NCBI RefSeq assembly: GCF_001021975.1
Contig: NZ_CP009928.1
Location: 372,001 to 436,000 of the forward strand
Source: Chryseobacterium gallinarum
Lineage (GTDB): Bacteria; Bacteroidota; Bacteroidia; Flavobacteriales; Weeksellaceae
Reading direction: 5' to 3'
DNA: 64,000 nt
Position numbers and translations under genes: made by a program. Below, one piece after another: positions 53,830-62,188 of this stretch. The notes under the pieces were generated by a model. The model saw only the letters and a list, made by a program, of their open reading frames with translations, was not told where the DNA came from and searched no databases. Each line of letters starts with the position of its first letter. The first letter of the stretch is position 1.

Positions 53830-54378
53830 ATGGAACATATTATCGAGATATTAAAATCCGGCGGAACTATTCTTTACCCTACAGATACCATCTGGGGAAT
53901 TGGCTGTGATGCTACCAATACAGAGGCTGTCAATAAAATATTTGACATTAAAAAACGTGAAAAAAACAAATCCATGATCATTTTGGTGGAGTCTGAGAAG
54001 AGGCTTCAGGATTTGGTGGATGTCCCTGAAATGGCGTGGGAGATTATTGACCTTAGTGAAAAACCGGTAACTATTGTTTACGAAAATCCGAGAGGCCTTC
54101 CTAAAGAATTACTTGCAGAAGACGGCAGTATCGGAATCCGACTGGTAAAGAATGATTTCTGCAAAAAACTGATAACCAAACTGAATAAGCCTTTGGTTTC
54201 AACATCAGCTAATTTCAGCGGTGAAAAAAGTCCGTTACGATTTTCTGACATTTCCCCTGAAATGATTAAACTTGTTGACTATGCCGTAGAAGAAGACAGG
54301 GATAAAGTTTCAAAGTATTCAGGCTCTTCGGTGATTAAAATATGGAGTGATAACAGGATTAAAGTTCTTCGGGAATAA
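53830..54378 (+). CDS. tsaC: L-threonylcarbamoyladenylate synthase (Sua5/YrdC family)
   Basis: Makes threonylcarbamoyl-AMP for the t6A37 modification of tRNA. The 182-residue protein has the YrdC fold: GGTILYPTDTIWGIGCDATN, IKKREKNKSMIILV (KRxxNK), VSTSANFSGEKSP and the C-terminal SSVIKIWSDNRIKVLRE. Single-domain, so TsaC-like rather than the two-domain Sua5. Start chosen at the first ATG after the repeats. Confidence 0.92.
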   Translation: MEHIIEILKSGGTILYPTDTIWGIGCDATNTEAVNKIFDIKKREKNKSMIILVESEKRLQDLVDVPEMAWEIIDLSEKPVTIVYENPRGLPKELLAEDGSIGIRLVKNDFCKKLITKLNKPLVSTSANFSGEKSPLRFSDISPEMIKLVDYAVEEDRDKVSKYSGSSVIKIWSDNRIKVLRE

Positions 54379-54449
54379 AAATTCTACATTGATTCTTGCA
54401 TTTTTGAGGTCTTGTCAGTTCATATCGGCAGGATTTCTTTTTTTAGTTC

Positions 54450-54457
54450 TATCTTTG
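54450..54457 (+). promoter_or_regulatory. -7 element before the SnoaL-like gene
   Basis: TATCTTTG, 27 bases before the ATG at 54485. Confidence 0.5.
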
Positions 54458-54484
54458 CAAAACTTCAACTATAAAACAGATGTT

Positions 54485-54829
54485 ATGAACCATCAAGATT
54501 TTGCCCGTGAGTGGATTTCTGTCTGGAATTCTCATGATTTGGAAAGTATCCTCTCTCACTATTCTGATGATATTGAAATTACAACTCCTATGATTGCGAT
54601 GGCAACGGGGGGTAAAGAAAGTTCATTAAAGGGAAAAAATACTGTTCGTGATTACTGGCAGAAAGCTTTGGATAAATTTCCGGATCTCCATTTCGAATTG
54701 ATACAATCAACAGCAGGAGTAGGTTCAGTTGCATTATTTTATAAATCTATTATGGATAAACATGCTGTTGAAGTTATGTTTTTTAATGAAGAAGGTAAAA
54801 TTAACAGAATGTATGCCCATTACGATTAA
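54485..54829 (+). CDS. SnoaL/NTF2-like small protein
   Basis: 114-residue protein from the ATG at 54485 (MNHQDFAREWISVWNSHDLE); the longer frame would begin inside the tsaC end and includes the promoter. It has the SnoaL-like pattern WNSHDLESILSHYSDDIEI, then RDYWQKALDKFPDLHFEL. This is a common cone-shaped fold with enzymes and binding proteins; function is not predictable. The following cca gene starts 37 bases downstream. Confidence 0.83.
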   Translation: MNHQDFAREWISVWNSHDLESILSHYSDDIEITTPMIAMATGGKESSLKGKNTVRDYWQKALDKFPDLHFELIQSTAGVGSVALFYKSIMDKHAVEVMFFNEEGKINRMYAHYD

Positions 54830-54866
54830 ATGAGCAGCAAGATAGAAATTGACGCTATTACTAACG

Positions 54867-56285
54867 ATGAAAATTAATCTTAATCAAAACAAAAATTTAA
54901 AACTTTTCAAAATAATTTCTGAGGCTGCAGACAGGAATAACCAGTCTGTATATATTGTTGGAGGCTACGTACGGGATCTTCTGATGAAAAGAAAAGCTTC
55001 TACGGATATTGATTTTGTAACCGAGCAAAACGGTATTGAACTGGCCCAGGCTGTTGCCCATGATATTGATCCCAAGTTAAAAGTTTCCGTATTCAAAACC
55101 TATGGAACGGCTATGATCAAATACAAGGAACTTGATCTTGAATTTGTAGGGGCAAGAAAAGAAAGTTATACTGAAAATAGCAGGAAACCGGAGGTAGAAG
55201 GCGGAACACTGGAAGATGACCAGAAAAGAAGAGACTTCACCATTAATGCGATGGCTATTTCTCTGAATAAGGATAATTTCGGCGAATTAATTGATCCGTT
55301 CAATGGTGTTGAAGACCTGGAAAAAGAAATCCTGAGAACACCTTTGGAACCTGCACAGACTTATTCTGATGATCCTTTGAGGATGATGAGAGCCGTTCGT
55401 TTTGCTTCGACCTTACATTTTAATATTGAAGAAAAGTCACTACAGGCCATTCGGCAGGAAGCAGAAAGAATCAAAATTGTCTCCATGGAAAGAATCATGG
55501 TTGAATTCAATAAAATCATGTTGTCTGAAAAACCTTCTGCAGGATTAAAGCTGATGGAACAAACCGGTCTTTTAAAACTGATTATTCCTGAACTGATAGA
55601 CCTTAAAGGAGTAGAAGAAGTGGAAGGGCAAACCCATAAAGATAATTTTTACCACACTCTGGAAGTTGTAGATAATATTTCTGAAAATACAGACAATCTT
55701 TGGCTGCGCTGGGCTGCACTTCTCCACGACATAGGGAAAGCTCCCACAAAGAAATTTGTTGAAGGAACCGGATGGACATTCCACGGACATGAATTTCTGG
55801 GCTCAAAAATGGTAAAAACACTTTTTCAAAGATTGAAACTGCCACTGGGAAGTGATATGAAATATGTCCAGAAAATGGTAAAGCTTTCATCCCGCCCTAT
55901 TGCCCTTATCACGGATGACGCTTCAGATTCAGCATTAAGGAGATTGCTTTTTGATGCCGGAGAAAACCTTGAGGATTTATTTACTCTTTGCAAAGCAGAT
56001 ATCACCACCAAAAACTCTAAGAAACAGGAGAAATTTAAAAAGAATTTCGAATACGTAGCAGTAAAAATCAGAGAGGTTGAGGAAAAAGACCAGGTAAGGA
56101 ACTTTCAGCCTCCTATCTCCGGGGAAGAGATTATGGAGATGTTTAATCTTAAACCGGGACGCGAGATCGGTATTTTAAAAGAGAAAGTAAAAGAAGCCAT
56201 TCTTGAAGGAGAAATTCCTAATGAAAAGGAAGAAGCTACAAAATTTGTGATTGCTGAAGCTGAAAAATTAGGATTGACCATATAA
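54867..56285 (+). CDS. cca: CCA tRNA nucleotidyltransferase with HD domain
   Basis: Adds or repairs the 3'-CCA end of tRNAs. The ATG at 54867 (MKINLNQNKNLK) is preferred to an upstream TTG. The 472-residue protein has the class II nucleotidyltransferase core VGGYVRDLLMKR (31-42) with the metal-binding DID (47-49), RRDFTINAMAI, and DDPLRMMRAVRFA. A C-terminal HD phosphohydrolase domain follows, with LLHDIGKAPT and HGHEFLG. It could also be a poly(A) polymerase relative, but the CCA type is the usual one in this group. Confidence 0.92.
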   Translation: MKINLNQNKNLKLFKIISEAADRNNQSVYIVGGYVRDLLMKRKASTDIDFVTEQNGIELAQAVAHDIDPKLKVSVFKTYGTAMIKYKELDLEFVGARKESYTENSRKPEVEGGTLEDDQKRRDFTINAMAISLNKDNFGELIDPFNGVEDLEKEILRTPLEPAQTYSDDPLRMMRAVRFASTLHFNIEEKSLQAIRQEAERIKIVSMERIMVEFNKIMLSEKPSAGLKLMEQTGLLKLIIPELIDLKGVEEVEGQTHKDNFYHTLEVVDNISENTDNLWLRWAALLHDIGKAPTKKFVEGTGWTFHGHEFLGSKMVKTLFQRLKLPLGSDMKYVQKMVKLSSRPIALITDDASDSALRRLLFDAGENLEDLFTLCKADITTKNSKKQEKFKKNFEYVAVKIREVEEKDQVRNFQPPISGEEIMEMFNLKPGREIGILKEKVKEAILEGEIPNEKEEATKFVIAEAEKLGLTI

Positions 56286-56308
56286 TCTTTAACATTATAA
56301 CGAAATAT

Positions 56309-56340
56309 ACAACTGCCGGATGTTCTCATCCGGCAGTTGT
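56309..56340. terminator. Perfect 14-bp hairpin after cca
   Basis: ACAACTGCCGGATG pairs with CATCCGGCAGTTGT around loop TTCT. The T-tail is weak on both strands, but it sits between convergent cca and the beta-propeller gene. Confidence 0.7.
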
Positions 56341-56369
56341 ATTGAGGCTTTCATCCAAGTAAGGAACAA

Positions 56370-56400
56370 AGCCGGCCGGCTTCTACGAAGCCGGCCGGAA
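56370..56400. repeat. GC-rich perfect palindrome
   Basis: CCGGCCGGCTTC (56372-56383) pairs with GAAGCCGGCCGG (56387-56398), three-base loop TAC. Very GC-rich in a low-GC region. It may be a terminator for the beta-propeller gene (minus strand), although no long T-run follows; an extra protein- or RNA-binding role is possible. Confidence 0.6.
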
Positions 56401-56460
56401 AAAAACACAAATGATGAAAAAAATAAAAAATTATATTTTTATACTGTATTGTACCTTATG

Positions 56461-57531
56461 CTATGGATTTACTACAGCACTATTAGCTCCTAAACCGCCT
56501 GTGTTAAAAGAGGATATTTTAGCTCCTGTAGCTGCGGAATATACTGACATTTCGCTATTGGCTTTAAAGCCTTTAACATCTGAGGTAAAAATTCTGCCAT
56601 CAACAACTGAAAAACCATATAATACAAAATAAGCAGGTCCATTATCCTGAACTGTAATAAACGCATTAGCAGGAACTGTTGGAGCCGTTACGCTTGTTGT
56701 ATAAATCTTATTTCCTGAACTGAAATAGAATTTACCATTATCAATCTGAAGATTTGTCCCGTTTGCAATACCTGTTAATGTGATCACCGGACTAAGGGCT
56801 CCTGTACTTGAGATCTTATAGATATAAGAATCTGTTGCTGTTCCTGAAATCGTATACACATCAGAATTATAGGAAACTGTTCTACCAATCTGCCCGTTTG
56901 GAATGGTAATTTCCGTTTTAGCATCATTGGAAGTGTTGATATAGGTAATTTTGTTTCCATATCCTGATGAAGCATTCTGAACGAAAACATTACCTCCCGC
57001 TTCTACAATTTTATCAGCCACCTCGGTGAAATCCATCTTGCTTACAAATGAAAAGTCAGAGATTTTATATTTCGTTACACTATATACTCCTGTCGAGAAA
57101 TTCGTATTGGAAACGTAGATAAATCCATTGGCAAAAGTAATCCCTCTTGGATTATTGATTTGATCAGTGATTACGGCTACCTTTTTAAAAGTGATACGGT
57201 CTACCACCACAATTTTGTTTGAATTGTTGACAACCAGATAAGCGTATTTTCCATTAATAGCTATCGTTTGAAGAACATCTCCCAATATTTCATTGGAATT
57301 GTTCCCGGTCTTGTTGTTAAAACCATAAATATCATCCTGCTTTAACGCCAAGTCTCTTGTAAGAAACATTACGTTAGCACCATTGCTGTTAAAATTTCCT
57401 TCGTTGGCAATAAAGTATCCGTTCTGATACGTTAACTGAGGTACCGGAATCTCATTACTATCGCTGCTACATGAAATGTTGAACAATAGTACAAATGCAA
57501 AAAATACAGTTAAAAGTCTGGTTAGTTTCAT
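56461..57531 (-). CDS. Beta-propeller surface lipoprotein, BtuG-like
   Basis: 356-residue lipoprotein (lipobox NISC, about Cys21), then a body of four-stranded YncE-like blades: NGYFIANEGNFNSNGANVMF, NGKYAYLVVNNSNKIVVVD, INNPRGITFANGFIYVSN, GRTVSYNSDVYTI and YGFSVVDGRIFTSDVKG. The fold and position match BtuG of Bacteroides, a surface lipoprotein that binds corrinoids and hands them to BtuB. It starts 18 bases after the receptor gene under the same cobalamin riboswitch. BtuG identity is inferred; binding residues cannot be checked by eye. Confidence 0.85.
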   Translation of the reverse strand: MKLTRLLTVFFAFVLLFNISCSSDSNEIPVPQLTYQNGYFIANEGNFNSNGANVMFLTRDLALKQDDIYGFNNKTGNNSNEILGDVLQTIAINGKYAYLVVNNSNKIVVVDRITFKKVAVITDQINNPRGITFANGFIYVSNTNFSTGVYSVTKYKISDFSFVSKMDFTEVADKIVEAGGNVFVQNASSGYGNKITYINTSNDAKTEITIPNGQIGRTVSYNSDVYTISGTATDSYIYKISSTGALSPVITLTGIANGTNLQIDNGKFYFSSGNKIYTTSVTAPTVPANAFITVQDNGPAYFVLYGFSVVDGRIFTSDVKGFKANSEMSVYSAATGAKISSFNTGGLGANSAVVNP

Positions 57532-57549
57532 ATATATTCAATTTTAATT

Positions 57550-59376
57550 TTAAAAATTTATTGCGGCATACACACTGTAATTTCTTTTAGGCAAAGGGTA
57601 AAAAGAAACCGTTTTATAATAAGTATCGGTAACATTATTCACTTTGAACCCTAAAGTATATTTCTTAGAAATCGTTGCTGACATTCCCGCATTTAAAATA
57701 AAATAGGGGTCAATCGCTGTTTTCCGCTCTTCATCACTGGTTGTATAGGTAAGACCATTTATTAATCCCTGTGCAAAAAATCTGAAGAAACCGTACTCAT
57801 AATCAATACCCGCCATTCCTCTGTGCATTGGAATATAAGGTCTCTGTTTCTGAGTTTCCTTATCAATTGATCTTGCATAATAATAGCCTGCGTTGGCTTT
57901 GATCCTATGCTTACCAAATTGCTGATAAAAAGACAGATGGGATTCCAGTCCGTAAGATTCTGCTTTATTAACATTAAAGGCCTGCCAATATCCATTGGCA
58001 GTAGGCAGCCAGACAATGAGATCCGTAATGTTCATATAATAAGGCGTCACATTAAGCTTAAAACTTCCAATTTTAAACTCATTGTTCATATCCACCTGGG
58101 TAGAAATTTCCGGTCTTAAATCTTTATTACCTCCCGGCTCATAATATATATCATTAAAGGAAGGATACCTGAAATTTTTTGAAAAGTTAAGTCCCAGATT
58201 ATACCAGTGAGAGGTATTCCATTTCCCTGAAAATGAATACATGACCGGAGAAGTGACATTTTCCACAAAATCTTTTTTAAATCCTCCTTCAAAACGCAGG
58301 TTCTTTGTAGCAAAATACCTTAATAATCCGGAAACGGAACCTACGTTTCTGCTTACATCAGAAATTCCGCTTTTATAGCCTTCTCCTTTGTTCACCTGAA
58401 ATTCCCCGATAAGGTTAATGTTCCATTTTGAATTCAGAAAATAATTAAAATCATTTTTCAAAATATAATTTTTTCCTGTACCACCACTGGATTTGGGAAG
58501 GTCCAACGCTCCGAAATACTGAAAGTTTTCTTCTGTATAGGCTGCTTTGAAGGCGTTGCTGAACTTTATTGCATTCCAGTCCCAGGCGATCAGGCTCCTT
58601 ATGCTTTGGGTCTTATATTTTGTCTTTGTTGCGGTTTCTTCAAATACGGGATAATGCTGTGAAGAGTCAAAAAACTGACTTTGCCACGAAATCTTGTGAT
58701 CATCCGTTATTTTATAGGACGCACCTACATTGAAGGTTGTATTATAGTAATTACCGTTTCTGTTGATATAATCCAGATCACTGACTTCATAATCGTTCTG
58801 GCTTACAGAATAGTTTCCGGATGCCTTAAAGCTGAATCTTTCATTGCTGTAAGAACCTTTCACAAAATTATTAAAGGTATTAAAGGATGCTACTTCTGAA
58901 AATACCGAACCATGAAAACCTTTATTAAAATCCAGGATATTATTCAGGTGAATACTCCCTCCGATCGCTCCACTTCCATAGACTACACTACCGCCACCTG
59001 CTTTTATACCAATCTGGTCATATCCGAACAGGGGTATATTATTGATATCTCCCTGTCCCAGAAAATTAGAATTGATATTGATTCCGTTCCATACAAAAGC
59101 AGTCTGCTGGGCAGAAGTTCCTCTGAACGCCGGAGAAGAAACCGCACCACGTCCGTTTTCTTTGATATAAACCTGTGATTGAAACCTTAATAATTCTGAA
59201 AGGTTGGTAGAATTTCTATCCACCTCTTCAGCTGAGATGGTATTTACCGGGTGAAAAAGCTTCACCCTGTTCATCTGGTTGTCGAAGACATAAATAGTAT
59301 CAATACTTTTTTCCTGTGCCAGAAGAAGGCAGCCATAAGACGAAAAAAGCAGTACTAAAGATCGTTTTATACCCAT
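57550..59376 (-). CDS. btuB: TonB-dependent corrinoid receptor, BtuB-like
   Basis: 608-residue outer-membrane TonB receptor: signal peptide (ends CLLLAQ), a TonB-box-like segment IDTIYVFD, and a plug with LLRFQSQVYIKENGRGAVSS and GGSVVYGSGAIGGSIHLNN, followed by a 22-strand barrel. The corrinoid assignment rests on the cobalamin riboswitch in its leader (59410-59574), not on the barrel itself. Its neighbour downstream is the BtuG-like lipoprotein, so they form a B12 import pair. Size matches E. coli BtuB. Confidence 0.9.
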   Translation of the reverse strand: MGIKRSLVLLFSSYGCLLLAQEKSIDTIYVFDNQMNRVKLFHPVNTISAEEVDRNSTNLSELLRFQSQVYIKENGRGAVSSPAFRGTSAQQTAFVWNGININSNFLGQGDINNIPLFGYDQIGIKAGGGSVVYGSGAIGGSIHLNNILDFNKGFHGSVFSEVASFNTFNNFVKGSYSNERFSFKASGNYSVSQNDYEVSDLDYINRNGNYYNTTFNVGASYKITDDHKISWQSQFFDSSQHYPVFEETATKTKYKTQSIRSLIAWDWNAIKFSNAFKAAYTEENFQYFGALDLPKSSGGTGKNYILKNDFNYFLNSKWNINLIGEFQVNKGEGYKSGISDVSRNVGSVSGLLRYFATKNLRFEGGFKKDFVENVTSPVMYSFSGKWNTSHWYNLGLNFSKNFRYPSFNDIYYEPGGNKDLRPEISTQVDMNNEFKIGSFKLNVTPYYMNITDLIVWLPTANGYWQAFNVNKAESYGLESHLSFYQQFGKHRIKANAGYYYARSIDKETQKQRPYIPMHRGMAGIDYEYGFFRFFAQGLINGLTYTTSDEERKTAIDPYFILNAGMSATISKKYTLGFKVNNVTDTYYKTVSFYPLPKRNYSVYAAINF

Positions 59377-59409
59377 ACTTTTTACTTTTCCTCCGAAAGC
59401 ATTATATTT

Positions 59410-59574
59410 TGATTATCATTCTGGCAGGTCTCCTGACTTTCGCTTTCTGCACCTTCCCGTTATTACACAGTGGTTCAAAGCAGAAACTTTTATTGCGATT
59501 TACAGTTGCGGGGACAGTCCGGGAGTTACACCCGATTCCCTTTTCATTCCAATATACTGGAAACCAAAATTTTT
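59410..59574 (-). promoter_or_regulatory. Cobalamin (B12) riboswitch
   Basis: On the minus strand the leader contains, in order, GGGAATCGGGTGTAACTCCC, GACTGTCCCCGCAACTGTAA (the B12-box-like core) and AGTCAGGAGACCTGCC near the receptor start. These are the conserved elements of the AdoCbl/cobalamin riboswitch. It covers about 165 bases of the leader, from just after the -7 element to about 35 bases before the ATG. Corrinoid binding should repress the operon. Confidence 0.93.
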
Positions 59575-59576
59575 TG

Positions 59577-59606
59577 CAAAGATAGCTTTTTAAATGTATT
59601 GCACAA
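59577..59606 (-). promoter_or_regulatory. Promoter of the B12 operon
   Basis: Minus-strand TTTTG, a 19-base spacer, then TATCTTTG (59584-59577), an exact TAnnTTTG match. Transcription would begin right at the riboswitch 5' end. Confidence 0.65.
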
Positions 59607-59632
59607 AAACCGGAATTGTTGCAAAAAGGTCT

Positions 59633-59672
59633 TTTAATAAAAAAGCAGCTTCCGGTATTGAAAGCTGCTTTT
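59633..59672 (-). terminator. pafA terminator
   Basis: AAAAGCAGCTT (59641-59651) pairs perfectly with AAGCTGCTTTT (59662-59672), followed by a T-run on the minus strand. Confidence 0.88.
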
Positions 59673-59693
59673 GCCGTATGATAATACAGTTGA

Positions 59694-61340
59694 TTATTTT
59701 CCCATAACCTCTGTAATAGGATTTCCAACATTTCCACTCGGGAACTGGATTTTTAACAATGAAGAAACTGTAGGGGCAATATCCGTCATATGATACGCTT
59801 TATTACTTTCTCCATGCTGAACTCCCCACCCCATAAAGATCAATGGAATGTGTGAGTCATAAGAATTCCATACACTGTGTGTGGTTCCGGTTTTAGAATA
59901 CGGAGGAAGCATAGAATCGTGGGAAATCAACTGGATATCCCCACTTCTCTGTCTGTTGATCCCGTTGATAATTCTCTGCCTGATAGGCTCCGGAATACTG
60001 GATTCCTGAACCTTGTCTACCGAAACAGCGTATAGAACAGTTGGGTCTTTTTCGAGTTCCTTAACAGTGAAGTTTCTTACATCATCCAACTCAAGTTTAG
60101 AATCTGCCAAAACTTTCCTGTCAAAATAAATCTGATAATTATCAATTGCATTGATCAGTTTATCGGCTCCAAATTTATCTTTAAGTTTCTGGTTTAGATT
60201 TTTTTCAGCTCCTTCTCCGAAAAAACCTGTAGGAATTTTATGTTCTTTAAGGAATCCTACAGAATGAGCACCTCCATGATCAGCAGAAAGGAAAACGGTG
60301 TACTCTCCTTTACCCACTTTAGAATCCAGGTATTTGAAAAACTCTGCCAGGTCCTGATCCAGTCTGATATAAACATCTTCTACTTCGATTGAATTAGGCC
60401 CGAATTTATGCCCGGCATAATCTGTTGAAGCCAGGTTGATAGCTAAAAAGTCAGTAATAGCATCTCCACCCAGTTTTTCACCTTCTACAGAAGCTTCCGC
60501 CAGCTTCAACGTCAATGTATTTCCAAAAGGGGTATAACGGATATTATCTTTTTTAGCCTGATAATCTTTGGCTAGATCATTGTAAGGGAATGTAGGGGTT
60601 TTCGCACTTCCCAATAATCCTTCCCAAGGGGAATTGTCTGGTGCGCTTTCCGTATACTGATTAATCGGAAGCAAGGTATTCCAGCCGTTTGCAACTAATT
60701 TCTCAGGTAAGTTCTGAGCGTTGAATGATTTTACCCACTGAGGCAGATCATTCATATACCATGTACTGGTGATAAAGTTTCCGGTGCTGTCATCAAACCA
60801 GAAAGCCCCGTTAGGAGTGTGTCCTGCCGGAAGAATAGAAGCCCGGTCTTTCAAGGAAACCCCGATTACTTTTCCCTGGAAATTGGTTGCCAACCTCAAC
60901 TCATCGGTTACCGTTGTAGACCAAAGGTTTTTCGGAGAGTGGCTTCCGGTTTTGGTATTGGTAGTTCCTACCGGCTGAACGCTCTCATCAGCAGTACAGT
61001 ATACCCCTTTACCTGTTTCCTTATCTGTCCAGTCATTTCCTGCAATACCGTGGATTGCCGGAACAGATCCCGTATAGATACATGTATGTCCTAAAGCGGT
61101 AATGGTAGGAACATAAGGAATGTGTACATTATTTAAAGAATATCCTGTATTCAAGAGTCTTTTGAAACCGTCGTTCCCGTATTTACCATAAAAACGGTAT
61201 AAATAGTCCCAACGCATCTGGTCTACAACCAGGCCTACTACCAATTTAGGTCTTTCTAATTGAGAATTTTTGTTCTTCTGCGCATTGATTGTAATTACGG
61301 ACAAGAAAGTAGCTGCCGCAATTGAAATATTCCTAAGCAT
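59694..61340 (-). CDS. pafA: PafA-type alkaline phosphatase
   Basis: Periplasmic or secreted monoesterase of the alkaline phosphatase superfamily, 548 residues with a signal peptide (ends ITINAQ). All active-site residues known for PafA of Elizabethkingia are found two positions later here: metal ligand D40, nucleophile T81 (PTITALGHT), N102, K164 and R166 (SLKDR), and ligands in DYAGHKFGP, SADHGG and THSVWNSYD. PafA does not depend on calcium and is often active without phosphate starvation. It is the last gene in a single-gene unit. Confidence 0.95.
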   Translation of the reverse strand: MLRNISIAAATFLSVITINAQKNKNSQLERPKLVVGLVVDQMRWDYLYRFYGKYGNDGFKRLLNTGYSLNNVHIPYVPTITALGHTCIYTGSVPAIHGIAGNDWTDKETGKGVYCTADESVQPVGTTNTKTGSHSPKNLWSTTVTDELRLATNFQGKVIGVSLKDRASILPAGHTPNGAFWFDDSTGNFITSTWYMNDLPQWVKSFNAQNLPEKLVANGWNTLLPINQYTESAPDNSPWEGLLGSAKTPTFPYNDLAKDYQAKKDNIRYTPFGNTLTLKLAEASVEGEKLGGDAITDFLAINLASTDYAGHKFGPNSIEVEDVYIRLDQDLAEFFKYLDSKVGKGEYTVFLSADHGGAHSVGFLKEHKIPTGFFGEGAEKNLNQKLKDKFGADKLINAIDNYQIYFDRKVLADSKLELDDVRNFTVKELEKDPTVLYAVSVDKVQESSIPEPIRQRIINGINRQRSGDIQLISHDSMLPPYSKTGTTHSVWNSYDSHIPLIFMGWGVQHGESNKAYHMTDIAPTVSSLLKIQFPSGNVGNPITEVMGK

Positions 61341-61362
61341 CCAAGTAAATTTTTATTGACCA

Positions 61363-61370
61363 CAAATTTA
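61363..61370 (-). promoter_or_regulatory. pafA -7 element
   Basis: Minus-strand TAAATTTG matches TAnnTTTG, 22 bases before the pafA ATG. Confidence 0.5.
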
Positions 61371-61568
61371 GGGGTTTTGAAAGTTTTAGAGTATGAAATT
61401 TTACTTAATTTTGATTATTATATAAATTTATCAATCTACAGCTGTGATTCAGAAGTATCCTGAGCCTAGATTTCCTGAAGATGACTGTCATCACAGTTTT
61501 TTTACAAGATATAGATAACATGCCAATAATGTTGTTAAACTATTGGTAAAATCAATAATACCTTTTCT

Positions 61569-62105
61569 ATGGATATAAAAAAACTACTGAAACTAACCGA
61601 TAATCCCAGCCTCACATGGGGACATAACGGTTATACAACAGACAGGATATATTCAGTTTCTTCCATCGAATATGCAGGGTCTTTTGAATTTTCATTAAGA
61701 GAAAAATCTTTCCCTTACACCAAAGTCTGGGAAACCGGTAGTGAAGATATTGAAGAGCTTAATCTTATCATTGAAAAAGGTCATTCTTTTGGTGCTTTTA
61801 TTAATAATGAACTGATAGGCTGGATCATCTGTGAGCAAAGAACATGGAATAACAGTTTCTATATTGAAAACATCCTGATTGACGAAAAATACAGGAGACT
61901 GGGAGTAGGAATACAGCTGATTAAAAATGCCGTAAAAGAAGCCAGGAAATTAAACTGTCGGGTTATAGAACTCGAAACCCAAAACACCAATTACCCCGCC
62001 ATACAGTTTTACAGAAGGATGGGTTTCAATATTACGGGGGTGAATACAAGGCTTTATGACAATGCGGAAGAAATAGCGCTTTTCATGACGTTAGATATAG
62101 AATAG
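61569..62105 (+). CDS. GNAT N-acetyltransferase
   Basis: 178-residue acetyltransferase with NILIDEKYRRLGVGIQLIKN (acetyl-CoA motif) and ELETQNTNYPAIQFYRRMGF. The N-terminal half is variable; substrate unknown, although the layout is like streptothricin- or aminoglycoside-type small-molecule acetyltransferases. The stop codon overlaps the start of the REP-like repeat by two bases. Confidence 0.88.
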   Translation: MDIKKLLKLTDNPSLTWGHNGYTTDRIYSVSSIEYAGSFEFSLREKSFPYTKVWETGSEDIEELNLIIEKGHSFGAFINNELIGWIICEQRTWNNSFYIENILIDEKYRRLGVGIQLIKNAVKEARKLNCRVIELETQNTNYPAIQFYRRMGFNITGVNTRLYDNAEEIALFMTLDIE

Positions 62106-62167
62106 TTTTGGCTATAGCGCGGATAATGTATGTATATTGGAAGCGGCTAAAGCCACTCCCTGTTGAT
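62104..62167 (+). repeat. REP-like paired palindrome, degenerate copy at 62.1 kb
   Basis: AGTTTTGGCTATAGCGC, AT-rich spacer, then AAGCGGCTAAAGCC and ACTCCCTGTTGATA. The first palindrome is damaged; the second and the ending are recognisable. It starts on the stop codon of the acetyltransferase. Confidence 0.72.
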
Positions 62168-62188
62168 ATTTCATAACATTTTTTTTAT

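Noticed and set aside
56411..56632. Plus-strand frame with a signal-like start
   Set aside because: Most of it lies antisense to the end of the beta-propeller gene, and no domain is visible. The first ~20 residues do look signal-like, so I note it but do not call a gene.
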